Below, piece after piece: positions 1 through 11,609 of a stretch of 64,000 nt of DNA (positions within the stretch are counted from its first letter, which is position 1; each line of letters opens with the position of its first letter). Location: contig OY282609.1 in NCBI GenBank assembly GCA_958298945.1, positions 66,870,220 to 66,934,219 on the forward strand. Reading direction: 5' to 3'. The position numbers were made by a program, and so were the translations under genes. This DNA comes from Atherix ibis. Its lineage: Eukaryota > Arthropoda > Insecta > Diptera > Athericidae. The notes beneath the pieces were generated by a model. That model worked only from the letters and a program-made list of their open reading frames with translations. It did not search any database and was not told the origin of the DNA.

Positions 1-865
1 AGACAAATTAATAAAGTCCGCCATTTAAGTGATTGTTTAGCGGTGAAGTAGTAGAAACTCTTTGTTGGTGGTTGGAATAAATTTCACTTAACAGTATGAG
101 ATATGGTAACGGGAGTGAGGTTAGGTGGCAAAGGTTTAGTCATGTTATAATGTCGTCGCAATGAATCTAAATACCCGCACAAGGTTTTCTCTATTATTTG
201 GCGTAAGTAGCTCCTTGCGTTCTAGAAAAAGGATATTTGAACATAAATAAATAATGGTGCGTGTCAATCATTCATCAGATCCGATTATCCGTGCCCTTGG
301 ATCACTTTTAATTAAAAAGTTTTGTTCGAATTTTGTGTTCGCATTGGTTGCAATTATTCTCACTCGAATGTCTTAATTTCTTTCCAACTTCTGCTATTTT
401 TTTAAAACGCACTTAATTTTTTTTTTAAATAACACTTATATAATAATGGCTTATTTTACTAATTAAATGTCGATATTGTCTTTCTGATAATTTACTGCTA
501 ATACTAAAGAATTAAAAATGGATTTATAGAAATTATAAAGTCAGAAAAATTCGAAACAAATGCAAAAATGGGCAGATTTATAAAAAGAGTTTTAAAATTT
601 ATTTCTTAAGAATTTCAATTTTATAAAATCTTTTCCTAATTAAGGGTAATTTTAGATAATACTGAATAAAACTAATACTTTTATAAGAGAGGTAATTTGA
701 GTTATTGTAATTTCGTTGTCACCTATTTTGAATTTTAATCATTAGAATGAAGTCCTTGGCTTTTGATCTGCAAAGTAATTATTTAATTTGTAGTTACTTA
801 ATATATTTTGAATTATATTCGATATTTATAAAAATTTCATTGATTTTCTCTTCCAGCTGTAGAAA
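1..865. other. AT-rich non-coding flank, nothing recognised
   Basis: No open frame of note and no recognisable element. The first 330 bases are less AT-rich than the rest and could be an old element remnant, but I cannot name it. If the Pde1c model is right, this is intron sequence downstream of the exon at 3361-3610. No match to the next expected PDE1 exon was seen on the minus strand. Confidence 0.5.
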
Positions 866-1078
866 ATGAAGCCTGTTATTATTGGATTTGAAGCGATAAG
901 TAAAAGACTATTCAATCTACGTGTGAGAAGGAAAACCAATAACAGCAGCCTCATAAATGTTAATGCCACTACCTATGAGTCTAACAATTCCGAAAAAAAC
1001 ACTTTTTTCGAAGGGGTAGAAATAGCCATCAGCGCCTGCCCCAAGTATGACAGAAAAATCATGCTTGGTGGACTTTAA
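866..1078 (+). pseudogene. LINE endonuclease domain fragment
   Basis: A 70-codon open stretch that resembles the middle of an apurinic-like endonuclease domain of LINE ORF2. The Asn of INVNATTY and the CPKYDRKIMLGG stretch sit where the family has its conserved INVYAP and DVKIVLGDFN blocks. The catalytic Asp-Phe-Asn is lost (LGGL then stop). It continues in shifted frames to about 1300. The annotated ATG is probably not the original start. Confidence 0.7.
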
Positions 1079-1334
1079 CAGCAAGATAGTCAGGCGATAC
1101 GTCGGTACTAAAATCTTGCAGGAGCATACCAATGATAACAGATTACGAACCCATCCAGTTAGTAGCAGCAGACAAAGTGGTCGTTCGAAATATCTGGTTT
1201 GCCCCAAAAGCTATACATAAAACTACCTGGATATCTCCTGACGGGGCCATTTTTTAGCAAGTTGACCACGTGTTGACTGACCGCCGGTATCTCTCAAACC
1301 TAGGAAACATTCGAATCACTTCCTTGTTAGCGCG

Positions 1335-1517
1335 GTGAACCGAGCACGAATACTACCTTCACCGATGAATAGAGGTAAACGGAACGTTCAACTCAACATG
1401 AGTGTCCTGCTAGATGAACATATTCGTAAAAAGTATGAACTTGAACTGAATGCACCAATCAGAAATATAAATAAAAATGTATTATCTGGAGCGAAGCAAA
1501 TACTAAAAAAGCCCTGA
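1335..1517 (+). pseudogene. LINE linker between endonuclease and reverse transcriptase
   Basis: A 60-codon open frame that fits the basic linker following the endonuclease in this LINE type (RILPSPMNRGKRNVQLNMS). No catalytic residue is expected here. It is called only because of its position between the endonuclease and reverse transcriptase pieces in the same orientation. Confidence 0.4.
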
Positions 1518-1884
1518 AATGACTTAAAAGTAACTATCATTGGTATAGTTTGAAAATTACTATACTCCAGGGGCAGAGAGAGTCGGAGCGGCTGGTTTGA
1601 TAATGATTGCAAGCGAGAATTCTCAGAGAACGTAGGTAGGCACGCGTAGAGGATAATTGTGGATTCCGAAGAGCAGAGTAGTTTTACTTAGCTGTGAGCA
1701 GGTTGAGACGATTTTCACCGCGATGCTCATCATGCTGCAGTAAAGAGGGTGTTTTGATTTTTGACCAAATGGGTATATTAACGTGGAACATTATGATGCA
1801 CTCCCGTTTGTTGAAGAAGACATGTAGCCCCCACTAAGCATTGAGGAAAAGACAAAAGCAATCCGTCGACTGGATAACCGTTGT

Positions 1885-2180
1885 CAAAGCCATTTAAGAT
1901 CCGTAATGGTCTCCGACAAGGAGACACACTTTCATGTGTACTCTTTTATCTGGCACAATATAAAGTAATTTGTGACTCAGGAGTAAGCATGAGGAATATC
2001 ATCCTCATTAAGTTTGCCCAGTTTTTAACATACGATGACGACAACAATATTTTATGTTGATCAGAAAGAGCTATACGAGAGACCTTCATCTAGATTAAGC
2101 TGGCGGCAAAAATTGTTGGGCTGCACATAAATTATGGAAAACAGAGTAAATGGTGGCAGTGTCGGTGTGGAAGTCAATAC
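1885..2180 (+). pseudogene. LINE reverse transcriptase core fragment
   Basis: One frame gives FKIRNGLRQGDTLSCVLFYL, matching the RT motif B box of LINEs. It is followed about 30 residues later by FAQFLTYDDDNNIL, where YDDD replaces the usual YADD active-site box. Then, after stops, AAKIVGLHINYGKQSKW corresponds to the GLxINxxKT box. At least two in-frame stops break the stretch, so no active polymerase is made. Confidence 0.78.
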
Positions 2181-2339
2181 GAATTAGCACTGGTCGCATA
2201 CAGATTATAGCTTTGACCTTTCCATAGGGAACTGTGGGCAATTAGGATGACAGTTGAGACTGCAATTAATGTCCCCAAATATCGTAGCGTAAGTAAGAAA
2301 AACCAGTCTACTCAACAACCATTCTTATATTCTGGCCAA

Positions 2340-2530
2340 GGAAACTTTTCAGAATTCCAATTGGGCATACCGCACTTTCTAATGATTTCCTCTTCGATAA
2401 CCAACCTTGTTCCATAATGCCATTCCTGTAGCGTTCAACCCACCATTCCCCATATTTTACATGAATGCCACGCAACCCAGAATTTCTTTTTTAATAAAAC
2501 TATCCCCAACTCTTATTAGCGTTTGAGAGG
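2340..2530 (+). mobile_element. LINE family 2, C-terminal/3' fragment nested in the first LINE
   Basis: Reads RIPIGHTALSNDFLFDNQP and then, in another frame, TIPHILHECHATQNFFFNKT. This is the GHTxLTH...HILxECP zinc-knuckle-like C-terminus of a Jockey/I-type LINE ORF2. The same DNA (ending in a run like HIL-EC, then NFF-KT) recurs at 13305-13575 and 55820-57020. The flanking LINE resumes with FERRFVRRFF just after it, which suggests insertion or a chance junction of two dead elements. Confidence 0.65.
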
Positions 2531-2880
2531 AGGTTCGTTAGAAGATTTTTTGACGATAAACGATTTCACAGCCATTTTAACGACATGATTCTGAAGCGTT
2601 ATCACGACCGGCCGCTTATGAATAAAATTAAGCTCAAAAGTCTGGGTGGGTTGGACAATTAATCGGCATGATGAGGAAGATCATGCACGGAAAGTCTACA
2701 GTGGGTTTATTCCCAAAAGAAGGAGTAGGTCTTGCCTTCGGTGGAGTAGTACCATAAACTAGGATATCAAAATCATGATAAGAATGTCGAATATGAAGAC
2801 CGGACTTCTTTCATTAAGCAGGCAAAGAACGAACTCTCGGTTGTCGCGCCGTTGATACTGATGGTGATGGTGCAGAAAAT

Positions 2881-3360
2881 TGCCATTAATATCTTTAAGT
2901 AAAACTTCTTCTAATACACATATTCTTCACCAAATATTTCCAGTAAATATTTTTCAATAAAAATTATCGGTAAACTTTTCCAAAAAAAATTTTGTAAATT
3001 TTTTATAAATTTTCTGTAAATTTTTAAAAAAATTTCTTTAAAAATTTTTTTTTTGATGTAAATTTTTTTTGTAAATTTTCTGTAATTTTTTCTATAAGAA
3101 TTTTCTTTAAATTTTCATACACATTTTTCACAAACTTTTCTAAAATTATTTCTTTATAACGTTTTCGAAAAAATTATAAAAAATTTTTCTATAGTATTTT
3201 CGGGAATAATTTTAAAATAAAAATTGATTGTGTCAAACTTATTTAGTTATAATTTGATCTGAGATTAATTGTATTTTTTTTAATTATGGGCCACCCTTTC
3301 TTAAATAACATTTTATTTAATGATATGATAAGATCAAATGCTATTTTTATATTTTCTTAC
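2881..3360. repeat. Degenerate AT-rich minisatellite relic
   Basis: From about 2930 to 3200 the sequence repeats degraded versions of a TTTTCAGTAAA-like unit (for example ATTTCCAGTAAAT, TTTTCAATAAAAA, TTATCGGTAAACT, TTTTCTGTAAATT). These resemble the 13-bp family that forms long arrays elsewhere in the window. No gene is seen between this relic and the exon at 3361. Confidence 0.5.
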
Positions 3361-3610
3361 CTTTAAAACTTTAACAACTTCCTGTGGAAATTGCATAAGT
3401 GCTGAACTCGACACACGCCGATATATTCGATCCACAAATATTCCAGCTCGTATTGCATGTGCAACTGAGCGAAACTTTGGCTTTTCATCGCTTCTCTTTC
3501 GTGTTGTTGCCAATTGCCTCGTAAAAGTGGAAGCCAACCACTCTCGAACTTCTGGGGGGACTGCATCCGGCTGGACTTCCGATAGTTCATCATCCTCATC
3601 GGCAAGACGC
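3361..3610 (-). CDS. Pde1c: Pde1c internal exon: end of PDE1 N-terminal domain and entry to catalytic domain
   Basis: An internal coding exon of 250 bases on the minus strand. It has a TTTAG acceptor just right of 3610 and a GTAAGA donor just left of 3361. The first G completes an AAG codon with the AA left by the exon at 27680, and 83 codons follow, ending in phase 0. The peptide contains DEDDELSEVQPDAVPPEV, then EVREWLASTFTRQL, then KPKFRSVAHAIRAGIFVDR. This is the strongly conserved stretch just before the catalytic domain of calcium/calmodulin-dependent 3',5'-cyclic nucleotide phosphodiesterases, which hydrolyse cAMP and cGMP. The HD-motif catalytic exons are not in the window and must lie beyond position 1. 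Identity is high confidence; the fly paralogue name Pde1c is inferred. Confidence 0.95.
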
Positions 3611-6600
3611 CTAAATATCGGGTTTGGTTTTATTTTGATAGGATTTGAATAGGTTTTATGGATATTTTGGAGTTATCCATCAAGGAAATAAGGAAGAGAA
3701 GCACAAAGAAAAAACGCTATTAGTAAAATTTCTTTAAAATTTAAATTTTATTGTTTATTACAGAAATTAATCAAAAACAAAAACTTTTCCAACTAAACAA
3801 AACGTAAAAAATATAAAAAATCTCTTTAAGGAGGTTAACTTTTGTTTTAGAAATATTTATATTATTTAAAAGAAAAAAAAGTAATAATAATGAGAAATTA
3901 TAAAATTGGAAAAATAGTTTACTTTTGTCTATTTGGAAATTGATAGTCACATGCATATGGATGAAATTCGGATAGTATGAAGATCTTAAATTTATAGTTT
4001 TTATAACTAAATAAGGTGTGTGCAGAATTGTTTTTTTTTCTACATGCACTAAAAATAAAAAATTAAAATCAACAGTATTCATTTAAGAATCATTTCATTT
4101 TCTCTAGTAGCACATTAAAATATTGCATAAAGTTATCTTAAGGCTAATGAAAATAAAAACGAAAGCAAGCATTTATACAAATTATTTACAATAGTTTACG
4201 TACCATTTAGAAAATACTAATTTTAAAGACAAATTAATAATTCTGTACACAAGATTCAATTAGTTAAGTTATCCTTAATCGATGAGGTAATTTGTTATAA
4301 AGTTGACGAGGTTAAAGATAATTAGTGCAAAATAATACATTACAATAATATGACTTGTAAACTTATAAATATGTTTTGGATTTGTCGTTATACCATATAC
4401 CAAATACATTGGTGTTTAAGCTGTTTCTTAGCTTTTTAATTGGATGAATATGGAAAGTGCTAATCTTTATTATGAGATCGATTACAAAATACCTTAAGTA
4501 ATAATAATTGCTTAAGTGAATCATTTTGTGATTATATATATATATGGTATATAAAGGTATTGATTATAAATATAGTTATTAGCCTTTATAAATTTTCGAT
4601 CATTCAGAATTCTGTAAAAATGCTCCTAAGTTATTGTAATCAGAAATTTTTTACGTACAAGTTTTGTACTGAAACTTTTATAAACGTGACGTTTGTTAGA
4701 GCTGTACTTATTGTTAAATGGCCTGAATTCCCGTGGCGCTTCAGAAAATATATTTCTGTTAAAATTCTATTAGAAATGACGAAAATATGTTTAATTCAGT
4801 AAAAATGTTCCTTAACAATTTTGAGTGAAAATTTTCAGTAAAAATTCTCAGTAAAAATTGTGAGTGAACATTTTCAGTAAATTGTTCTTAAAATGGTTAG
4901 ACATATAATAAAAAAATTACAATCTTTATATTTGTTAAGATACTCCGAAAATTAATTTTCTCTTCATTTTCTTGTTGAATTTTTAGATTCCGGATTTTTA
5001 ATTAAGTCCGCTAACATTTTAGTAAATATAAAAGAGGTTCTTTTGAAGATAATAATTTCAACACAATACAAATTTCTTATCTGCTTTCAATTAAATTAAA
5101 TTTTATTATTTCAATCTTCCTCGAAAAATTGCTTCTTGTAGTCGAATTTTCAATTAATTTTATTATAATTTTCATTATCGTTATCAATTTAAAATTTTTC
5201 ATTATTGAAAAGTCTTTTATTATTTAATCAATATATAATATACAAAAATATTTTTTTTATAATTTTTAGCATTAACTTGAATTAGATTAAAAATGTAGTA
5301 TTTTCCTATACTGATCAAAAAATATTCCACGTTGTGTCATTTCCATTTGGAATGTTTCAATTGAAAGTACTTACATGAAAATTGTCAGTGTAGTTGGCTT
5401 AATTAGTTCGAGTAGTAGTCATTAAAGCTTCACTAGTAGACAAATTTAATTAAATGACCTTTGTTCTCTTTAGAAAAGAAAATTTGTATACATTTAGAAA
5501 AATACTATCTTACTTTTATCTAAGTACGTATAACTCACTTGATGTGAATTCTTTTAGCCTACTTTTCTTTCGGAATAGACTGGGGAATAGCTCTGGAGTA
5601 TTTATTATTTGTTTACCAAAGGTGTAGATAATTGTACTTATTTGTTTGTTTAAGATATTGTCATTGTGTTTGTGATTCTGAATACTAGAAGACTATTTTG
5701 TGAATATTCATTGTACGATAATACTCATCGAAAGTGTATCTATCATCTGAGGTCTTCCCACTTACACAAATACACATTGGCATTCTTCATAAATTATTAA
5801 AAAGCTTCCTTTTGACGTAATACTAGGCAGAGCGTACTTAGTTTATTTGAAGTTTTTATATTTAATTTCGAGAAAAAAACATTTATTTTTATGAACTAGA
5901 ATATTTTTCATATACTTTTTACACCATTTACGAATACATATAAAAATTATACTAATAAATAGTTCGTAAACTCGTAGGGGAAAATTGATATAACATAAAA
6001 CATATTATTTTTCAATATTATTTTTAGAGTTGGCAATTTTTTTTTATACAAAAGAATTTAGTTTATTTAAGAAGGAATAAATACAAAACTACAAAAAACA
6101 ATTTTGAAGTAGTATCTCTTCTTTAATTTGAGGCGATTAATTTTTTATTTTCTATGGTGGGATGGGTAGCTTAAGTAATAAAAATATGAGTCTATAAACA
6201 TAATTCTTATAATGCTAGAGCTTTAAACTTCTACTTAATAACAACTAAGGGAATTTGGAATTTAATCTCAAAGAAAAATACCTAACAGGCATAAATATGA
6301 AAAGTTATCATAATTCTAGATTTTTTTGTGTGTTTATTATTATAAGTTTTTTTTTTAGTAAAAGAAATGGAAAATAGAAAAATTCCTTTGCTTGTTATTA
6401 TAAAATGAGAAAATCTTATTAAGGATACTTTTGAGAATATTTTAAAAATGGGAAAAATAAGATAAATAAGATGAAATTTTTGTTTGAAGTTATTTACGTC
6501 AAAAAGTTTTTTTTTTTTGGAATTTTATATGGATTTTTTTTTCTTCATTTTATTTTCAATATGAAGTTATGTTTAAATTTGGGATTTATTTATTTATAAA

Positions 6601-6870
6601 CTTTTGGGTTTTTTGTTATACAAATAATATTTTGCAATTTATTTTAAGATTTTTTACAAGAAAAAATTGTTTTTGTTAAAAAGTTCAAGTTTATTTCAAT
6701 TTTTGTTTAATTATTACTGATTTTTTTATAGAAAAGAAAATTATATTACATATAATAACTATTATCCAACCTTTATAAATTAAACAAAAAAGTAGTAATA
6801 ATGACCATAATTATCATTAAAATACAAAGAAATTTTTCAATATTGTTTTCGTTATAATTATAATCACATG
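3611..6870. other. Start of the 24-kb Pde1c intron, AT-rich
   Basis: Intron sequence, very AT-rich with many homopolymer runs. The only structure seen is a short relic of the 13-bp minisatellite at about 4815-4890 (GAAAATTTTCAGTAAAAATT type). Open frames at 3771-4082 and 4560-4802 have the Ile/Phe/Lys/Asn composition of translated AT-rich DNA and are not called. Confidence 0.6.
4812..4890 (+). repeat. Short 13-bp minisatellite relic
   Basis: About five to six degenerate units of a TTTTCAGTAAAAA-like motif in the same orientation as the arrays at 39-44 kb and 52 kb. Spacing is close to 13 bases. Confidence 0.6.
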
Positions 6871-6874
6871 GACA

Positions 6875-7010
6875 AAGTATGTATGTATGGGTATGTAATG
6901 TATGCCAGATAGGAGCCAGAGGCCATTTAATAATGCCTCGACCATGCGGCAATTAGGCGGCTTTATGTTTTGTGTAGGGTAGCGTTGTCAACTTCCCTAA
7001 TTAAACTTAT
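6875..7010 (-). mobile_element. LINE family 2, 3' end fragment (minus orientation)
   Basis: The reverse complement reads ...AATGGCCTCTGGCTCCTATC followed by a CATACATTACATACC-like tail. The same AATGGCCTC..CTGGCTC block ends the fragment at 8575-8820 on the plus strand, and a similar CGCCTCTGGCTCTAGTCTC block ends the LINE at 47620 on the minus strand. It is therefore read as the 3' untranslated end of one LINE family with a short CATA-rich tail. No coding part remains. Confidence 0.55.
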
Positions 7011-7076
7011 CCATAGTTAGTTGGAGTGAGCAATCAGATATTGTTATATTTTGTTGAGTATATTTAAATGTTTTAG

Positions 7077-7140
7077 AAATTATAAATAAGGCTTGGAAAA
7101 GAAATAGTAGTATTTCTTTTCCAAGCCTTATTTATAATTT
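7077..7140. repeat. Perfect 30-bp hairpin with 4-nt loop
   Basis: Arms 7077-7106 and 7111-7140 are exact reverse complements over 30 bases, separated only by GTAG. Each arm contains AAGGCTTGGAAAAGAAATA or its complement. The perfect match implies recent origin or maintenance. It lies just beside a LINE 3' end but shows no homology to it. It could extrude as a cruciform or, if transcribed, fold into a short hairpin RNA. Confidence 0.95.
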
Positions 7141-8574
7141 AAAAATAAGGAGCATAACAATGTAAAGATTGCTCGTATAGAGTTGAATTTTATTTTAGAT
7201 GGTTTCCAGCAGCTTTTGCTACATTTAAACAAAATATGTTAGTTGAAAAGTACCTAACAATTAAAAAATGTATCTAAAATGGTGGAAGCTATAAGTTTTA
7301 ATAGAAATGAAAGTTGCTGAAGAATCCTCATACAGTACTTAAACAATAGAATTAAATGGACGATACTGACTTTTGGACTTATGGAATTGAACTCGAGGCT
7401 GTTTAAATAAGCTGTAAAATTTCTGCCGCATCCAATCTAAGCTGTTTAAATAAGCATTACAATTTCTGCCACATTCGATATCTAAAATATCGTGATTTCG
7501 TTGGTGAGTTATGTATTTTCCATTACTAAAATTTCTATTAACACCCATCCGGTCACTGAAATCCTCTATTCTCACTAACGCTTGAAATGAAAGTGGTAGG
7601 GGTTAAGTTTTTAATATAATTAGTTAAGAATATTAGTATCAGATAAAGAAACATCGATTATTTAAGTTATAAATATCACTGGTACAAATTATAATTTGCT
7701 ACAATTTGATATTATAGTTATAGATTAATTATTAAATAAAAAAAATAATTATATATAAATATTTTTGAAATTGAATTTTTTTTGACTAAGTTCCCAGAAT
7801 TGCGTTTTTTTACTTATGTTTTTTATTGAATTAACCAAACTCAAAGCTTTATTATAAACATAATTTTTTTTATGTTTTAAAATTTCAGAATAGCTTGTTT
7901 GTTTAAGATAATTTCAAATAACATTATTATTGAAATGTATATTCTAAGCGCCGCGACACTAAAAGCCATTTGGCGACAAAGGATATCGGGATATGGAAAT
8001 TAAAGTAGAAATAGAAAGGAAAACTGTGGTTTTTTTTTAGCATTAGCATAGCACCATGTCCAGTATGCTAATGACTATGCTACCGGGTCAGCGAAAAAAA
8101 AAATATTTTAAAAGTAAAATTTTTTATACGATTAAATTTACTATTATCGTATAAATGTGAAGAAATTTCCAACGTCAACCTTCAAAATGAAATTTTTGGT
8201 TTATTTTTGTGATTTTGAAAATATAAGAAAATTTTAAGATTTTTCATGTTAGAAAATTATTATTAACAATATTAAAAAGAACTTGGCTTCTCTACTATTT
8301 ATTAATATCGTTTATAATTTATCCTAAATAAAAAATATACCTACAAAAAAATATCAACAATTAAAGCAAGGGTTCAATAATACAAAAATTCAGAAAAATA
8401 TTTATACTTTTGTTGCCTTATGTATGCTCACTCACAGAAACAATGTAACAAATTATGTTACGTAGCTATACGCGCAAATTTTTATAAATTTTCAAAATGT
8501 TGGAGGCGAACAATTTGAGAAAGTGGAGAAAAACTTTTTCACAGAACAAACAAATCAGTTAATTTCCTTCTATT
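7141..8574. other. Intron sequence with a small tandem duplication
   Basis: AT-rich, no supported gene. A 43-base tandem duplication lies at about 7398-7483: GCTGTTTAAATAAGC begins at 7398 and again at 7441, each followed by a diverged TTTCTGCC(G/A)CAT. The open frame across it (7339-7575 minus) shows no family features. Positions 7950-8060 are less AT-rich, but nothing was recognised. Confidence 0.5.
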
Positions 8575-8820
8575 ATAGATCTCCTAGATTCAACATCTCC
8601 TTTGCCAAGTCCTCTTTTTAATTTTCTTGAAGGAAATTAATATACTCCATAAAATTTAACCACTTCTAAGTGCGCCCCCTAATTAACTATCAACAAGTTT
8701 CATTAGGCAGTCTCCAATTAAATATCGACAGTCGCCAAATGGCCTCAAGGTAGTGGCGCTATATAATGGCCTCTCTGGCTCTTGTCTGAGAGACTTTACA
8801 ACAACAAAATAAACAGTTAA
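8575..8820 (+). mobile_element. LINE family 2, 3' end fragment (plus orientation)
   Basis: Starts in a broken frame reading LLDSTSPLPSPLFNF, which parallels ELLDPTNSSPSPLLTF in the copy at 56816-57020. It then runs through a 3' untranslated region ending AATGGCCTCTCTGGCTCTTG. The shared tail links it to the minus-strand fragments at 6875 and 47620. It is non-coding and dead. Confidence 0.6.
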
Positions 8821-10284
8821 TATCAAAGAGAAAAGGGAAGACCTTATTTCCATTATCAAAAATGTGTACCAATTTAAGTATAACAGTAACTATTTATATA
8901 CAATTGAAAGTTCCACTCACTTTCTAAACAGACACAAGCTCAAATACATAGGTCTAAACTGACTAAGAATTTAAAAATAATCAAAATTTATTTTATAACT
9001 AAGCATTATCGTAATTATTAAAATTACAATAGAAATATTTATTTATCAATAAATTTCCTTGAGATGATAAAACTATAAATTTTTACCTTTTCTCTTGTGC
9101 TCGATATTTAATAACAAATTGTATTAATTCCAATGAAATGACACTTTTTTGTTTTCCATAATGTGTTGTTCTAGTAAGACGACTCATTTTTGTATAAATA
9201 AACTGAACTAAAAAAAGAGTTTTTCCTTTTCAAAAACTAAAATTTGATCACTTACAATTTTGAGTTATTATTTGAATAATGAAAAAAAAAACAACATTTA
9301 CTAAAAAAATAGGAAATTATTTAAGGTTTACTCCTATAAGAATCATAAATCCACGAATAATATAACAGATGTACGAATATACCGAAAGCTCATAATAAAC
9401 TGAAAAATATTTTTCTGAAAATTAATAACAAAGCTGTTTATTAAAAAAGGACCACAATTATGGCATGAGAAATCGGAACACATAGAAAAATGATATTTAT
9501 TTGTAGACAGTATACACGAAGATAGAAGCTACGTGCTACTATATGCCCCCCCCCCCTGTTCAATAGCCTAAAGGATTATTAGTTAATTGTTACAATTCGT
9601 ATTTATTTAAAGGTGTATGTCGAAATAACTTAATAAATTATTTAGTTTAGTTTTTGATCTTTATTTTATGTTCGATACACGCCATTTTATTGTTAGTAAT
9701 GCCCATACTATTTCGTATTATCAATTACAACTTATCGGTGTGTTGTTGTCCTTTTTATAAAGCTTATATCTATATAAAGTTTAGTATATAATATGGATGG
9801 AAAAAGGGGAGTAAAACTCCATCAAATCGACCTGAAAGCTAGCCAAATAGAAAACTGTTCGTATTACATTTTTGTACAATATTTCGTGACCATTTCTCAA
9901 TTTGGATGAATTTATGAGTATTTTTCGTCGCATAGATGGTAAAGTGGCCTTCACAGGAATCACGAAGGACTTGGTCTTTTTATTTTCTGTTTTTGTTTTT
10001 TTTTCAAACGGGAACAAACTTAAAAACGTTGCCCTTAATTTAAAAGGCATTTTAGTTTGTACTTAAAGTATATAATTTATTGTAAACAAATATTGCATTA
10101 TAATTTTTGTTTAGTAATTTTCTCTGTTCAAAAATTTTACGCTTACATTACAGGTATTTTAATTTATGTATTATGTAACTTTTTGATTACACACACCTTC
10201 ATTTTATTTCATGATTTAAAAAATGAAAAATTTTCAAGGACATTAGAACTGATAAAAATGTCGAACAAAGAGGAGCCCTTATAA
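8821..10284. other. AT-rich intron sequence with a C11 tract
   Basis: No supported gene. A run of 11 C residues at 9546-9556 stands out in otherwise AT-rich DNA. Open frames at 9781-10050 (minus) and 10057-10284 (plus) look like chance frames in AT-rich DNA. Confidence 0.5.
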
Positions 10285-10690
10285 GGCCGGTCGGTCGATT
10301 AGTATTGCATCCCTTTGAAGGGGTCAGTAAAAGAGTTCTTTCGATTTAATCGATTTATATAAACACTAGGATGCTCCATCATGACAACGCTTCTGTCACT
10401 CGAGCATCCCATCAATGCGAGTTTGTTGCAAAAAGGCATTTCGGTAGTTCCCCAGTCCCATTTTTCTCCTAATCTAACAAAGTCTGCATAGATTTTTGTT
10501 TGTTTCCCAATATCAAAAAAAACACACATAAAACGACGTCAGCTTGATACTGTCCATAACGTCCTAAATCGTGTAACCAAGGAGGTGATGATGTTTCCAG
10601 TTAAACCCTTCCGGCATTTCTAAAAAGGCGAAACCAACGCCTTCGCCGATTGATAGTTGCCCAAGGATACTTTCTTAAAGGAGATAATAT
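10285..10690. other. Unassigned less AT-rich island, possible old element
   Basis: About 400 bases with clearly higher GC than both flanks. The minus strand has a 76-codon frame (10299-10529) containing DIGKQTKIYADFVRLGEKWD and VVMMEHPSVYINRLNR; upstream frames are broken. I do not recognise the family, and the composition suggests a remnant of a mobile element or retrocopy rather than host coding sequence. No splice context ties it to Pde1c. Confidence 0.35.
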
Positions 10691-11609
10691 TGATGTATAA
10701 AAAGAAAAGAATATTGTTGCAAAAAAATATCAGCCTCATATCTTGGGTAAAGTTTTTACAAATATGCAAAATTATATTCTCTTCTGAAACTCTTTTATAA
10801 AAATATTTGTTTTAGGCAGAAAATAAAAATTGAAAATTTTGCAAATTGATTATTGGAGGCCTATTGAATTTTTCAGAGAAAAATTTCAAAGACAAAACTT
10901 CAATAACTTTCATTGGTTTTAATTTACAAATTTGCCAATTGAAAACTGTATAGATTTATACTTATTCATATTTTTTATCTATCGCCGTCTTTATAGAATA
11001 ATATTTTGTACCTTTGGGTATTAAAACCACAAACCGCATTTTGATCTACCATCAAAATTAGAATTCTGCCAATTTTCATTAAATTCTTTAATAAATATTT
11101 ATTAAAAAGGGACTCTGTTTGGTTTAAGGTAAAGCGATTATTTAATTGAGAAATCACAAAAAATATAAACGCACAATCGATGTGCTAGTTTTCAAAGAAA
11201 TCCATTATCGAAAGTTAATTTTGTTACTGGTCCACTCTCTTTGCGGAAAGAAAACGACTTTAGATATTCTAGCATCAATTTTCCAGTCATCAGTTCAATA
11301 ATTTGGTAGTTGTTGATGCCCTAATATTGTAGCTACCGAGCCTTTAGGTATATGGTCGAAGATCTTGATGATACAACTTCCGAAATTGATATAAAATTGA
11401 TTCAATTTTAAAAGAAAAATTAGATGATCAGAATATTTTTTTTGGTTTCATTTTCTGTATCTCTAAAGTTGAATGTATATAAAAAAAGTAAACGTATCTG
11501 TCTTCAAAATTATTTTAATTTTAAACTATTTCCAATCATACATGGGTGATTTCTGTTTGCAGATGAATTTTAATCAATTTGAAAGCGAAGTATTAGTGTT
11601 GGGGTTTTT
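10691..11609. other. AT-rich intron sequence
   Basis: No gene or element recognised. The short frame at 10975-11157 (minus) is not supported by any motif. Confidence 0.5.

Larger units (their letters stand above)
866..2880 (+). mobile_element. Degraded non-LTR retrotransposon (LINE) with endonuclease and reverse transcriptase
   Basis: This is a decayed copy of the endonuclease-reverse transcriptase LINE type common in insects. Positions 866-1078 read as the endonuclease segment, with SLINVNATTYES matching the family's NVYAPTE-like stretch and CPKYDRKIMLGG matching its KIVLGDFN-like stretch. Around 1225-1300 another frame gives TWISPDGA then QVDHVLTDRRYLSNL, the end of the endonuclease. Reverse transcriptase motifs follow near 1890-2150: GLRQGDTLSCVLFYLA (motif B), QFLTYDDDNNIL (motif C, YDDD where YADD is usual) and AAKIVGLHINYGKQSKW. 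The C-terminal tail near 2520-2760 reads FERRFVRRFF and then GFIPKRRSRSCLRW. Frames change repeatedly and stops are frequent, so it is dead. It is interrupted at about 2340-2530 by another LINE fragment. Its clade (RTE or Jockey-like) is not certain. Confidence 0.82.

Noticed and set aside
917..1207. 96-codon minus-strand ORF
   Set aside because: Antisense of the LINE endonuclease frame.
1..3360. Next Pde1c exon (catalytic domain start) on the minus strand
   Set aside because: Searched by eye for the conserved sequence that follows VVKVLK in the family; none found, so it is presumed outside the window.
3338..3652. 104-codon plus-strand ORF
   Set aside because: Antisense of the PDE1 exon; the minus strand carries the conserved PDE1 sequence.
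10299..10529. Possible enzyme fragment (MEHPSVYINR resembles a lipoyltransferase-like EHP box)
   Set aside because: Only a few residues agree, the remainder does not, and the frame is short; left unassigned.
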